In this document: one piece after another, positions 9,112 through 17,358 of the stretch
Position numbering within the stretch: the first letter of the stretch is position 1
Layout of the letters: the number at the start of each line of letters is the position of its first letter
Translations under genes and position numbers: made by a program
Notes under the pieces: model-generated
Seen by the model: only the letters and a program-made list of their open reading frames with translations
Databases searched by the model: none
Told to the model about the DNA's origin: nothing
Assembly: GCA_904420525.1 (NCBI GenBank)
Contig: CAJFVT010000017.1
Span: 1-34,174 of the forward strand
DNA from: an uncultured Clostridia bacterium
Lineage (GTDB): Bacteria; Bacillota; Clostridia; UBA1381
Length of the DNA: 34,174 nucleotides
Direction: 5' to 3'

Positions 9112-9151
9112 AGGCATTATTTATCATGACGCTGAAGGGAGGCTGAAAGGC

Positions 9152-9652
9152 ATGAATGAAATATCTAAGGATGCGGCGTTTTTGAAGGGACTCGCCGAGG
9201 GAATGGCTATAGAAGGAAAGTCGGACGAGGGCAAGCTGATATCAAAGCTTATCGATCTTGTTTCCGAGGCGGCGGACCGAATAGAGGAGCTCGAGGAATG
9301 CGTGCAGGATCTCACAGAGGAGCTGGAGATGATCGATGAGGACGTGTACGAGCTCGGCAAGGACGTTGATGATCTTTATGAGTCAGCGGACATTGACGGC
9401 GATCCGTATGATTATGATTTCGGCGATGACGGGGATGATGATCTCTTTGACGAATTTGACGATGACGACGACAATCTTTTTGAGATCATGTGTCCTGAAT
9501 GCGGCGAGGATGTAGTTGTTGATTTTGATCTGCTCGATGAGGAAAACAGCATCGTATGTCCGAATTGCCACAGCAATATCGAGCTTGAGTTCGATATCCC
9601 TGAGGACGATGAGGACGAGCAGGACGATAATGACGATGAGATAGACGACTGA
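9152..9652 (+). CDS. Acidic zinc-ribbon protein, CD1247 N-terminal-domain-like
   Basis: The protein has 166 residues and no known biochemical function. Residues 1-75 form a helical, probably coiled-coil domain (DAAFLKGLAEGMAI, SKLIDLVSEAADRIEEL) that I recognise as the type annotated CD1247 N-terminal domain in Clostridia. A very acidic Asp-rich linker follows (about 75-112). A zinc ribbon with CPECG and CPNCH is present, and the tail is again Asp/Glu-rich. AAGGGAGG (9135-9142) fits the ATG at 9152. It follows efp by 40 bp and is closed by a strong terminator, so it is probably co-transcribed with efp. Confidence 0.75.
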   Translation: MNEISKDAAFLKGLAEGMAIEGKSDEGKLISKLIDLVSEAADRIEELEECVQDLTEELEMIDEDVYELGKDVDDLYESADIDGDPYDYDFGDDGDDDLFDEFDDDDDNLFEIMCPECGEDVVVDFDLLDEENSIVCPNCHSNIELEFDIPEDDEDEQDDNDDEIDD

Positions 9653-9674
9653 CCGTAGATTTAGGATCGTGTAA

Positions 9675-9713
9675 AAAACAGAGACTGCCGAATTATGCGG
9701 CAGTCTCTGTTTT
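9675..9713. terminator. Bidirectional intrinsic terminator
   Basis: A 16-bp perfect stem pairs 9675-9690 with 9698-9713 (core ACAGAGACTGCCG / CGGCAGTCTCTGT) around a 7-nt loop. A-rich sequence lies on the left and T-rich on the right. It closes the efp unit just before hemW, whose ribosome binding site lies 7 bp beyond it. Confidence 0.92.
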
Positions 9714-9728
9714 ATATATGGAGGAAGT

Positions 9729-10841
9729 ATGGGATATACAGGTTTATACATTCATATACCGTTTTGTGTGAAAAAGTGTGACTATTGTGATTTTGTGTCG
9801 TTTTCAGGCAGGGAACACGAGTTTGAGGCATATATCGGAGCTCTGGAACGCGAGCTGAGCCTTTATGCAGGAGCGGCCGCAGATACGGTATTTATCGGAG
9901 GCGGCACTCCGTCCGTACTGCCGACCGCCCTGATAAGCCGGCTGTGCAGATGCGTGAGGGACAGGATAGAGCTGGCGGCGGACACGGAATGGAGCATAGA
10001 GGTGAACCCCGGCACGGTATCGGAGGAAAAGATAGACGCGATGCTTGAGGGCGGGATAAACCGGGTCAGCGTCGGCGTGCAGTCGTTTTGCGACAAGGAG
10101 CTGAGAGCCGCGGGAAGGATACACAGCGCGCAGACGGCATACGATACGGTGCTGAAGCTGCATGAGGCGGGTTTTGACAATATAAGCATAGATCTGATGG
10201 AGTCGCTGCCGCTGCAGACTCCGGAAAGCTTCAAAAAAACGCTTGAGACGGCGGTGAGCCTGCCGCTAAGGCATATAAGCGTTTACAGTCTCATAATAGA
10301 GGACGGCACGCCGCTGAAGGAGAAGTATGAAAACGGTGTGTACCGCGAGCCTGATGAGGACACCGACCGTGAGCTTTACCGTTATACGGCGGAGTTTCTC
10401 TGCAGCAGGGGGCTTGAACGCTATGAGATATCAAACTATGCGCAACCCGGGTTCGGATCGCGCCATAATGTAAGATACTGGGAATGCTTGCCGTATATAG
10501 GCGCGGGCTTGGCAGCACACTCGTATACGGGCAGCGTGAGGTATTCCAACACCTCAGAGCTTGAGGAATATATAAAGGGAAATTACCGATCCGGGGAGAT
10601 CGAGCAGCTGAGCGAAAACGATAGGATATCGGAGTTTATGATGCTGGGGCTGAGGATGATAAAGGGAGTGTCGTTCGAGGAGTTCGGACGGCGTTTCGGC
10701 TGTGACCTGCGCGCCATGTTCGGGCGTGAGCTGGAGAGGCTTGAGGGTCTCGGTCTCATAGTCACGGACGGCGGACGCTGCCGGCTTACAGAGCGCGGGC
10801 TTGACGTGGCCAATTCAGTTATGTGTGAATTTATGCTCTGA
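9729..10841 (+). CDS. hemW: Radical SAM heme chaperone HemW (coproporphyrinogen-oxidase-like)
   Basis: HemW is a 4Fe-4S radical SAM protein that binds heme and is thought to deliver it to membrane enzymes. It is often misnamed oxygen-independent coproporphyrinogen oxidase. The 370-residue product opens with YIHIPFCVKKCDYCDF, giving the C13/C17/C20 triad. It continues with FIGGGTPSVLP (SAM glycine motif), NPGTV, NRVSVGVQSF, ISIDLMESLP and a C-terminal HemW domain. GGAGG (9720-9724) lies only 4 nt before the ATG, which is tight. No promoter is evident after the terminator, so its transcription is unclear. Confidence 0.92.
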   Translation: MGYTGLYIHIPFCVKKCDYCDFVSFSGREHEFEAYIGALERELSLYAGAAADTVFIGGGTPSVLPTALISRLCRCVRDRIELAADTEWSIEVNPGTVSEEKIDAMLEGGINRVSVGVQSFCDKELRAAGRIHSAQTAYDTVLKLHEAGFDNISIDLMESLPLQTPESFKKTLETAVSLPLRHISVYSLIIEDGTPLKEKYENGVYREPDEDTDRELYRYTAEFLCSRGLERYEISNYAQPGFGSRHNVRYWECLPYIGAGLAAHSYTGSVRYSNTSELEEYIKGNYRSGEIEQLSENDRISEFMMLGLRMIKGVSFEEFGRRFGCDLRAMFGRELERLEGLGLIVTDGGRCRLTERGLDVANSVMCEFML

Positions 10842-10883
10842 CAATAGAAATATGAATAAAATATTAAATATAGAATAAAATAC

Positions 10884-10912
10884 TTGACAATCGGAGAAAA
10901 AAGTGCTATTTT
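10884..10912 (+). promoter_or_regulatory. Heat-shock promoter of hrcA-grpE-dnaK
   Basis: A consensus TTGACA (10884-10889) is followed after 17 bp by TATTTT (10907-10912); an alternative TATATA box lies slightly downstream. The expected start near 10919 lies just before the CIRCE element, so HrcA would block transcription from this promoter. Confidence 0.8.
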
Positions 10913-10923
10913 ATATATAGTTG

Positions 10924-10950
10924 TTAGCACTCGTTAGCCTTGAGTGCTAA
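10924..10950. promoter_or_regulatory. CIRCE operator (HrcA binding site)
   Basis: This is a perfect CIRCE inverted repeat: TTAGCACTC, a 9-nt spacer, then GAGTGCTAA. It is the known binding site of the HrcA repressor encoded immediately downstream and implies autoregulated, class I heat-shock control. Confidence 0.98.
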
Positions 10951-11002
10951 CAGAAGGCAAAAAATCAGATTTGGTGATTGCAGACGAAGGGATGCGGACA
11001 CA

Positions 11003-12040
11003 ATGGATCTTAACGACAGAAAAAAACAGATCCTGCAGGCAATAATCGACGAATATATCGGCTCGGCGGAGCCGGTAGGCTCAAGGGCGATATCAAAGAA
11101 GCATGAGCTGGGGCTTTCGAGCGCAACGATCCGCAACGAGATGGCAGATCTGGAGGAGATGGGCTACCTGATACAGCCACACACCTCGGCCGGACGTATA
11201 CCGTCCGATGCTGGGTATCGGTTTTATGTAAACTCGCTTATGAAGAGATATCAGATCGGGCTTGAGGCTATCGAGCGGCTGCAGAGTGAGCTGGCGGGCA
11301 GGATACAGAATCTAGACAAGGCAGTTAAGCGCGCGGGCTTTCTGGCCTCGGTGCTGACCGATTATACCACGGTGGTATCGGCTCCGGTAGGAGAGAGAGC
11401 GGAGATAAAGAAGATAGATCTTGTTCCGGTATCCCCAGAAACGGTCATGCTGATAATAGTTACGAGAACGGTCAAGAACCGGATCATAAACGCGAGACTG
11501 TCGTTTGACGAATGCGAGATGATCGCGTCAGTGCTGAATTCAAGACTGCGTGAAAAGTCGGCCGACGAGATAACCTACGACACGATTCGCGGTATTGAAT
11601 CGGAGCTGTGCGAGGAGCTTTCGGTGCAGCCGAAGCTGCTTATAAATGTGCTCCACTTCGTGTATGACGCGGTAACGGAGGCGGAGGATACAGAGATATA
11701 TGTTGAGAACGCAAAGTCGATACTGCAGTATCCGGAGTATCATGACGTAGACAAGGCGCGGGAGATATTCAGCTTTCTGGATGATAAATCAAATCTAAAG
11801 CAGCTCATAGCTGAGACGGGTGAAAAGGAAGGCGTAAATGCCAGGATCGGCGGTGAGAATGATCCGGAGATCCTGAAGGACTGTTCGCTCGTTACCGTCA
11901 ATTATTCGCTCGACGGCAAGGCGGTGGGAAAAATAGGAGTTATAGGACCGAAGAGGATGGATTATGCGAAGGTGTTCGCAAGCCTCGATCTTATATCTCA
12001 TGAGATAGATAAGCTGCTCGGATTTTTCTCGGGCGGATAA
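11003..12040 (+). CDS. hrcA: Heat-inducible transcription repressor HrcA
   Basis: HrcA binds CIRCE and represses chaperone operons, and its activity depends on GroE. The 345-residue product has the N-terminal winged-helix domain (DRKKQILQAIIDEYIGSAE, then SSATIRNEMADLEEMGYL) and the GAF-like C-terminal domain ending IGPKRMDYAKVFASLD. The frame extends 21 codons upstream into the CIRCE leader. AAGGGA (10987-10992) and the family N-terminus set the ATG at 11003. It is the first gene of the hrcA-grpE-dnaK unit. Confidence 0.96.
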   Translation: MDLNDRKKQILQAIIDEYIGSAEPVGSRAISKKHELGLSSATIRNEMADLEEMGYLIQPHTSAGRIPSDAGYRFYVNSLMKRYQIGLEAIERLQSELAGRIQNLDKAVKRAGFLASVLTDYTTVVSAPVGERAEIKKIDLVPVSPETVMLIIVTRTVKNRIINARLSFDECEMIASVLNSRLREKSADEITYDTIRGIESELCEELSVQPKLLINVLHFVYDAVTEAEDTEIYVENAKSILQYPEYHDVDKAREIFSFLDDKSNLKQLIAETGEKEGVNARIGGENDPEILKDCSLVTVNYSLDGKAVGKIGVIGPKRMDYAKVFASLDLISHEIDKLLGFFSGG

Positions 12041-12046
12041 TAAAGG

Positions 12047-12069
12047 ACGGATACGGAGGCTGTATCCGT
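12047..12069 (+). other. Stem-loop between hrcA and grpE
   Basis: An 8-bp perfect stem, ACGGATAC / GTATCCGT, closes a 7-nt loop in the gap between the hrcA stop and the grpE ribosome binding site. No U-run follows, so it is not a terminator. In some Firmicutes the equivalent transcript is processed between hrcA and grpE. A 5' stabilising hairpin for grpE-dnaK mRNA is a reasonable inference. Confidence 0.5.
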
Positions 12070-12091
12070 ACCACAATAAGGAGGGATTGGA

Positions 12092-12610
12092 TTGGATAAG
12101 AACAAGGATGCTGAGGTACAGGAGACTGAGGATACCGCGGCTGAGAAACCGGAGGAGCTGACAGCAGAGGAGGCTCTGAAGCAGGAGCTTGCGGAGCAGA
12201 AGGATAAGTATCTCAGGCTTCTGGCTGAATATGATAACTATCAGAAGCGTACACAGCGCGAAAAGGCGGCACGGTATGCCGATGCCGTTGTTGACACTGT
12301 AGAAAAGCTGCTGCCGGTCGGCGATAACCTTGAAAGAGCGCTCAATACCGAGGTGACCTCGGAGGACGCGGTGAAGTTCAAGGAGGGTGTTGAGATGGTC
12401 TGGAAGCAGTTCATAGACGCGCTCGAAAAGCTCGGAGTCAAGCCGATACAGGCTAAGGGCGAGCAGTTCGACCCTAATCTTCACAATGCGGTAATGCATG
12501 TCGAGGACGACAGCGTTGACGACAACACCGTTGTAGAGGACTTTGCGAAGGGTTATATCTATAACGATGAAAGGGTAGTAAGACATAGTATGGTAAAGGT
12601 GGCTAACTGA
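12092..12610 (+). CDS. grpE: Nucleotide exchange factor GrpE
   Basis: GrpE releases ADP from DnaK and so paces the Hsp70 cycle. The 172-residue product has an acidic, disordered N-terminus (about 1-30), a long dimerising helix (EEALKQELAEQKDKYLRLLA) and the C-terminal beta domain with the signature GYIYNDERVVRHSMVKV. The start is apparently TTG 12092, 6 nt after AAGGAGGG (12079-12085). No ATG is available at a suitable distance. dnaK follows after 67 bp, with a weak AT-rich inverted repeat in the gap. Confidence 0.96.
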   Translation: MDKNKDAEVQETEDTAAEKPEELTAEEALKQELAEQKDKYLRLLAEYDNYQKRTQREKAARYADAVVDTVEKLLPVGDNLERALNTEVTSEDAVKFKEGVEMVWKQFIDALEKLGVKPIQAKGEQFDPNLHNAVMHVEDDSVDDNTVVEDFAKGYIYNDERVVRHSMVKVAN

Positions 12611-12677
12611 AACGCCGCTTTAGCAGAAAAAGAGAATTAACATATGGTTAATAGAAGCTTTTGAGGAGGAATTAAAA

Positions 12678-14528
12678 ATGGGAAAAATAATCGGTATAGA
12701 CCTTGGAACAACAAACAGCTGTGTAGCTGTAATGGAGGGCGGAAATCCGAATGTTATAACTAACAGTGAGGGCGCAAGAACAACGCCGTCAGTCGTAGCG
12801 TTCCAGAAGGACGGAGAGAGGATAGTAGGTCAGGTAGCAAAGCGTCAGGCTGTAACTAATGCGGACCGCACTATCATGTCGATAAAGCGAAAGATGGGTA
12901 CGACCGAAAAGGTAACGGTGGACGGCAAGTCCTACACGCCGCAGGAGATCTCGGCGATGATCCTTTCAAAGCTCAAGAATGACGCTGAGGCATATCTCGG
13001 AGAGCCTGTAACTCAGGCGGTCATCACAGTTCCTGCGTACTTCAACGACTCGCAGCGTCAGGCTACCAAGGACGCCGGAAAGATAGCAGGTCTTGAGGTG
13101 CTGCGTATAATAAACGAGCCTACAGCGGCAGCGCTGGCGTACGGCATGAGCGATAAGGATCAGACGATCATGGTATACGACCTCGGCGGCGGTACCTTCG
13201 ATGTATCTATACTTGAGATCGGAGACGGCGTATTCGAGGTTCTTTCAACAAACGGTGACACACACCTCGGCGGTGACGATTTCGACCAGAAGATAATAGA
13301 TTATCTCATAACCTCGTTCAAGAACACGGACGGCATCGATCTTTCAAATGATAAGGTAGCTATGCAGAGACTTAAGGAGGCTGCTGAGAAATCAAAGATA
13401 GAGCTTTCGACCACGACCACATCAGAGATAAATATACCGTTCATAACAGCAGACGCGACAGGTCCGAAGCATATGAACATAACGCTTACAAAGGCTAAGT
13501 TCGATGAGCTTACCGCAGATCTGGTAGACAGGACTCTTGTATGCATAAGAAACGCTATGAAGGATGCCGGTCTCACCGCGTCACAGATCGATGAGGTACT
13601 GCTCGTGGGCGGTTCATCGCGTATACCGGCCGTACAGGAGGCTGTAAAGAAGGAAATGGGCAAGGAGCCGCATAAGGGCATCAACCCGGATGAGTGTGTC
13701 GCAGTAGGAGCAGCTCGTCAGGCAGGTGTTCTGGGCGGTGAGGAAACAGGCGTTCTCCTGCTAGATGTAACACCGCTTTCGCTCGGTATCGAGACTCTCG
13801 GCGGCGTATGCACGAAGCTTATCGAGAGAAACACAACTATCCCGACAAGCAAGTCGCAGATATTCTCAACTGCAGCTGACGGACAGACGCAGGTAGAGAT
13901 CCACGTGCTTCAGGGTGAGCGTGAGATGGCTCAGTACAACAAGACGCTCGGCCGCTTCAACCTCACAGGCATAGCTCCGGCTCCGAGAGGCGTTCCGCAG
14001 ATCGAGGTAAAATTTGATATCGACGCCAACGGTATAGTTAACGTATCCGCTAAGGATCTCGGAACAGGCAATGAGCAGAAGATCACTATAACGGCATCCT
14101 CGAACCTCAGCGATGAGGATATCGACAGAGCTGTCAAGGATGCTGAGAAGTATGCCGAGGAGGATAAGAAGCGTAAGGAAGAGGTAGAGACCCGTAACAG
14201 CGCGGAGTCGATGGTATTTCAGTGCGAGAAGGCGCTCAAGGATCTCGGCGACAAGGTGAGCGAGACAGAAAAGAGCGAGGTGCAGGCAGAGATCGACAAG
14301 GTCAAGGAAGCGCTCAAGGGTACGGATACAGCCGCTATAAAGGCTGCATCGGAGGCTCTGACTCAGAAGTTCTATTCTATCTCGGAGAAGATGTATCAGC
14401 AGGCCAACCCTAACGGCGGCGCGGCAGGCTTTGATCCGTCACAGGCTCAGCAGGGAGCGGGTCAGGCTCCGGGCGGAGAGAATGTATATGACGCCGATTA
14501 CAGAGAGGTAGACGACGATAATAAATAA
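12678..14528 (+). CDS. dnaK: Chaperone DnaK (Hsp70)
   Basis: DnaK is the ATP-driven Hsp70 chaperone that binds unfolded segments with DnaJ and GrpE. The 616-residue product begins [17 protein letters not shown] and carries [41 protein letters not shown] and [13 protein letters not shown] in the nucleotide-binding domain. The substrate-binding domain follows from about residue 360 ([13 protein letters not shown]). The tail ends in a Gly/Gln/Ala-rich linker and [12 protein letters not shown]. The length matches Gram-positive DnaK. GAGGAGG (12663-12669) is strong. ATC is used more for Ile here than in most neighbours, as expected for a highly expressed gene. Confidence 0.99.
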   Translation: MGKIIGIDLGTTNSCVAVMEGGNPNVITNSEGARTTPSVVAFQKDGERIVGQVAKRQAVTNADRTIMSIKRKMGTTEKVTVDGKSYTPQEISAMILSKLKNDAEAYLGEPVTQAVITVPAYFNDSQRQATKDAGKIAGLEVLRIINEPTAAALAYGMSDKDQTIMVYDLGGGTFDVSILEIGDGVFEVLSTNGDTHLGGDDFDQKIIDYLITSFKNTDGIDLSNDKVAMQRLKEAAEKSKIELSTTTTSEINIPFITADATGPKHMNITLTKAKFDELTADLVDRTLVCIRNAMKDAGLTASQIDEVLLVGGSSRIPAVQEAVKKEMGKEPHKGINPDECVAVGAARQAGVLGGEETGVLLLDVTPLSLGIETLGGVCTKLIERNTTIPTSKSQIFSTAADGQTQVEIHVLQGEREMAQYNKTLGRFNLTGIAPAPRGVPQIEVKFDIDANGIVNVSAKDLGTGNEQKITITASSNLSDEDIDRAVKDAEKYAEEDKKRKEEVETRNSAESMVFQCEKALKDLGDKVSETEKSEVQAEIDKVKEALKGTDTAAIKAASEALTQKFYSISEKMYQQANPNGGAAGFDPSQAQQGAGQAPGGENVYDADYREVDDDNK

Positions 14529-14546
14529 TCATATAGAGTTTAACAG

Positions 14547-14580
14547 AGGGCGGGTCATTTAAAATGCTCCGCCCTTGTTG
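14547..14580 (+). terminator. Probable terminator after dnaK
   Basis: The arms AGGGCGG (14547-14553) and CCGCCCT (14569-14575) pair. An inner CATTT/AAATG extends the stem past one mismatch. Only a short interrupted T stretch (TTGTTGGGTT) follows, so termination may be partial. It separates the CIRCE-controlled genes from dnaJ. Confidence 0.65.
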
Positions 14581-14634
14581 GGTTAAGGGAACGCCCGTCT
14601 ATAAACATTTTTTACATTTTGTGCGTGTTGACTA

Positions 14635-14663
14635 TTTACAAACAGTAAAAAAAGGATTATAAT
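14635..14663 (+). promoter_or_regulatory. Promoter of dnaJ
   Basis: TTTACA (14635-14640) and a perfect TATAAT (14658-14663) are separated by 17 bp. No CIRCE repeat lies near it, so dnaJ transcription from this site would not be under HrcA. A small GC-rich hairpin (GGCGC/GCGCC, 14710-14723) lies in the leader just before the ribosome binding site. Confidence 0.75.
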
Positions 14664-14743
14664 ATATTCGGTGTCTTTCTGTTGCACCGGAAAAATCGTA
14701 TTTTGGGCAGGCGCGTCTGCGCCGGTTATGGAAGGTGAGGATT

Positions 14744-15880
14744 TTGGCAGATAAACGAGATTATTACGAAGTGCTGGGCGTAAGCAAGGGCGCGTCCGCA
14801 GACGAGATAAAAAAGGCATTCCGTAAAATGAGCAAGAAGTATCATCCCGATCTGCATCCGGGCGATAAGGAGGCCGAGGAAAAATTCAAGGAAGTAAACG
14901 AAGCGTATCAGGTGCTTTCCGACGACGAGAAGCGCAGCCGTTACGATCAGTTCGGTCATGCCGGAGTTGACGGGAATGCGGGCTTCGGCGGCAGTGGTTT
15001 CGGCGGCGGCTTCGGCGGCTTTGATATGGGTGATATAGGCGATATATTCGGCGATCTGTTCGGCGGCGGCTTTGGCGGCGGCAGAGCAAGACGGAACGGA
15101 CCGCGACGCGGCTCGGATCTGAGCCAGTATATCAGCCTTACATTCGAGGAAGCGGCGTTCGGCTGCAAAAAGAAGATCAATATAACCAAAAACGAGACCT
15201 GCGGCGACTGCGGCGGAACGGGCGCAAAGCGCGGCACATCACCGGAGACCTGTCCGCAGTGTAACGGGACCGGTCAGATCCAGCAGCGCAGGCAGACGAT
15301 GTTCGGGTTCTCAAATGTTATATCGGAGTGCCCCAGATGTCACGGCAAGGGCAAGATCATAAAGGAGGCATGCTCCACATGCCGCGGTACCGGGCGCGTG
15401 AGAAAGAACAAGACTATTGAGGTGAACATACCCGCCGGAATAGACGATGAGCAGGTAATGCGCATACCGGGCGCGGGAAACGCGGGCGAGAACGGCGGAC
15501 AGAACGGAGATCTGCAGCTCGTTATCAGGGTAAAGCCGCATGATCTGTTTAGGCGCGACGGCTACGATGTGAATGTCGTGTTCCCGATAACGTTCGTGCA
15601 GGCGGCGCTGGGCGCTACGCTGAAGGTGCCGACGATACACGGCATAGTCGAGTATGACATCCCTGAGGGAACGCAGACCAACACGAGGTTCAGGCTGAAG
15701 GGAAAGGGTATCCCGATCCTTCACGGACGCGGCAACGGCGATGAGTACGTAACTGTAACGGTCGAGGTGCCGAAGAACCTGAGCTCGAAGCAGAAAGAGC
15801 TTCTGAAGGAATTTGACGAGGACAGGAACTATACAAAAAAGAAAAGCTTTATGGATAAAATGCGCGATGCATTCAAATGA
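14744..15880 (+). CDS. dnaJ: Chaperone DnaJ (Hsp40, type I)
   Basis: DnaJ delivers substrates to DnaK and stimulates its ATPase. The 378-residue product has the J domain (1-70, with the YHPD loop), a Gly/Phe-rich segment (about 75-115) and four CxxCxGxG-type zinc repeats ([32 protein letters not shown]). The C-terminal substrate-binding domains complete it. An in-frame GTG lies at 14735. I prefer TTG 14744, because it gives the family N-terminus [11 protein letters not shown] and is 6 nt from AAGGTG (14732-14737). Confidence 0.96.
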   Translation: MADKRDYYEVLGVSKGASADEIKKAFRKMSKKYHPDLHPGDKEAEEKFKEVNEAYQVLSDDEKRSRYDQFGHAGVDGNAGFGGSGFGGGFGGFDMGDIGDIFGDLFGGGFGGGRARRNGPRRGSDLSQYISLTFEEAAFGCKKKINITKNETCGDCGGTGAKRGTSPETCPQCNGTGQIQQRRQTMFGFSNVISECPRCHGKGKIIKEACSTCRGTGRVRKNKTIEVNIPAGIDDEQVMRIPGAGNAGENGGQNGDLQLVIRVKPHDLFRRDGYDVNVVFPITFVQAALGATLKVPTIHGIVEYDIPEGTQTNTRFRLKGKGIPILHGRGNGDEYVTVTVEVPKNLSSKQKELLKEFDEDRNYTKKKSFMDKMRDAFK

Positions 15881-15936
15881 CAGCCTGATGCATTTGTATT
15901 GGCATTGACCGCGCAGGAAGGAAGGGATTGCAGATT

Positions 15937-17235
15937 ATGAGACCAAACATTTATGAGCTTGACAAGATGACCAAGGAGCAGTATGACTTTATCATGAAGA
16001 GGGCTGAGCTTGACATCACCGAGCAGATGAAGGTGGCAAAGGAGGTCTCGGATGATATCCGTGACCGCGGCGATGAGGCTGTGCTTGAATACACGGCTAA
16101 ATTCGATCACGTAACGCTCACGGCCGATCAGATGAAGGTCACTGAGGAGGAGATCGAAGCCGGCTACGAGCGCCTCGATAAGGAAACCAGAGAGGCGATA
16201 GAGTACGCGTATAAGAATATATACGATTTCCATGAAAAGCAGCTCCCTGAGGAAATGTGGTTCACGATGGTGGATGACGGTCTCATGGTCGGAGAAAAGA
16301 CCACGCCCATAGTTGACGTGTGTCTGTACGTTCCGCACGGGAAGGGCTCGTTCCCGTCCGTGCTCTGTATGCTCGGCATACCGGCGGTAGTCGCAAAGGT
16401 GCCGAGGATAGTTGTCGTAACGCCCCCGAACGAGAAGGGCGAGGTGGACGATGCGATCCTTTGCGCGGCTAAGATAATAGGGATAAAGGAGATATACAAG
16501 GTCGGCGGCATACAGGCCGTTGCCGCCGTTGCTTACGGCACGGAAACGATCCCGAAATGCCACAAGATAATAGGACCGGGAAACAGCTATGCGACAGCGG
16601 CAAAGCGTGTGCTTGCTAACCATATCGATGCCGGTCTCCCGGCAGGACCGTCGGAGATAATAGTTCTTGCGGACGAGAAGGCGGATCCTGAGAAGGTAGC
16701 TCTCGACTGGATGATAGAGGCGGAGCACGGTCCGGACAGCGCGGCGCTGCTTGTCACACATTCGCGTGAGCTGGTAGAGGCGGCGATCCCGATAGTGAAC
16801 AGACAGCTTGAAAAGATATCGCAGAAGCGCAGAGAGTGGATCGAGACCAATCTCACGACCTACGGCGGAGTCATACTTACGAATTCGCTTGAAGAATCGA
16901 TAGATTTTGTTAACGACTACGCGCCTGAGCATATGGAGGTAATGACGGAAAAGCCGTTCGACACGCTCCCGAAGATAAAGAATGCGGGCGAGATACTGCT
17001 TGGCGATTACACGCCTGTAACGCTCTGCAATTTCGTGCTCGGCCCGAACGCTATCCTGCCTACAGGCGGATTTGCGAAAACATATTCATCGGTGTCGGTA
17101 ATGGATTTCCTCAAGCGCTCATCAGTCGGCTACGCGTCGAAGGAGGGCTTTGAGAACGTGCGTGAATACGCGTACAGATTTGCAAAGGTCGAGGGCTTTG
17201 ACACCCATGGCCTGGCGGTAAAGGAGCGTAAATAA
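15937..17235 (+). CDS. Histidinol dehydrogenase-like protein, divergent active site
   Basis: The 432-residue protein is collinear with HisD, the NAD- and zinc-dependent enzyme that oxidises histidinol to histidine. The NAD-domain segments VGGIQAVAAVAYGTE, IGPGNSYATAAKR and LPAGPSEIIVLAD are present. The catalytic pair E331-H332 (APEHMEV) and E419/H424 are kept. Compared with E. coli HisD, zinc ligand Q259 is replaced by E261, zinc ligand D360 by N365, and substrate-binding H367 by A372 (GPNAILPTGG). It is therefore probably a HisD-family dehydrogenase for another alcohol, possibly related to sulfopropanediol-type HisD homologues. An in-frame TTG lies at 15928, but ATG 15937 is well spaced from AAGGGA. 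It lies 56 bp after dnaJ with no clear promoter. Confidence 0.85.
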   Translation: MRPNIYELDKMTKEQYDFIMKRAELDITEQMKVAKEVSDDIRDRGDEAVLEYTAKFDHVTLTADQMKVTEEEIEAGYERLDKETREAIEYAYKNIYDFHEKQLPEEMWFTMVDDGLMVGEKTTPIVDVCLYVPHGKGSFPSVLCMLGIPAVVAKVPRIVVVTPPNEKGEVDDAILCAAKIIGIKEIYKVGGIQAVAAVAYGTETIPKCHKIIGPGNSYATAAKRVLANHIDAGLPAGPSEIIVLADEKADPEKVALDWMIEAEHGPDSAALLVTHSRELVEAAIPIVNRQLEKISQKRREWIETNLTTYGGVILTNSLEESIDFVNDYAPEHMEVMTEKPFDTLPKIKNAGEILLGDYTPVTLCNFVLGPNAILPTGGFAKTYSSVSVMDFLKRSSVGYASKEGFENVREYAYRFAKVEGFDTHGLAVKERK

Positions 17236-17244
17236 CAGATAGAA

Positions 17245-17277
17245 AAAATGCCGCGGCCGGAGGGCGCGCGGCATTTT
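17245..17277 (+). terminator. Intrinsic-terminator-like hairpin after the HisD-like gene
   Basis: An 11-bp perfect stem, AAAATGCCGCG / CGCGGCATTTT, closes an 11-nt loop starting 9 bp after the stop codon. The T-run is short (TTTT, then GCG), so efficiency may be moderate. No convincing promoter is seen between it and the HisB-like gene, which suggests partial readthrough. Confidence 0.7.
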
Positions 17278-17358
17278 GCGCATAAAAAAATACGATGGGT
17301 AATTGTGAAACGAGCGTTTTGCGGTCACCTATCCGAATATACAAAGAGGAGAGCCGAT

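Noticed and set aside
12636-12652. ATTAAC/GTTAAT inverted repeat between grpE and dnaK
   Set aside because: AT-rich 6-bp stem with no U-run; too weak to call a terminator or operator.
14222-14413. 63-codon plus-strand frame inside dnaK
   Set aside because: It is an out-of-frame reading of the dnaK lid region.
14628-14663. TTGACT at 14628 as the dnaJ -35 box
   Set aside because: Spacing to TATAAT is 24 bp; TTTACA at 14635 has 17 bp.
15829-16932. Minus-strand frame of 367 codons opposite the HisD-like gene
   Set aside because: It is antisense to a clear gene and gives low-complexity, non-protein-like sequence.
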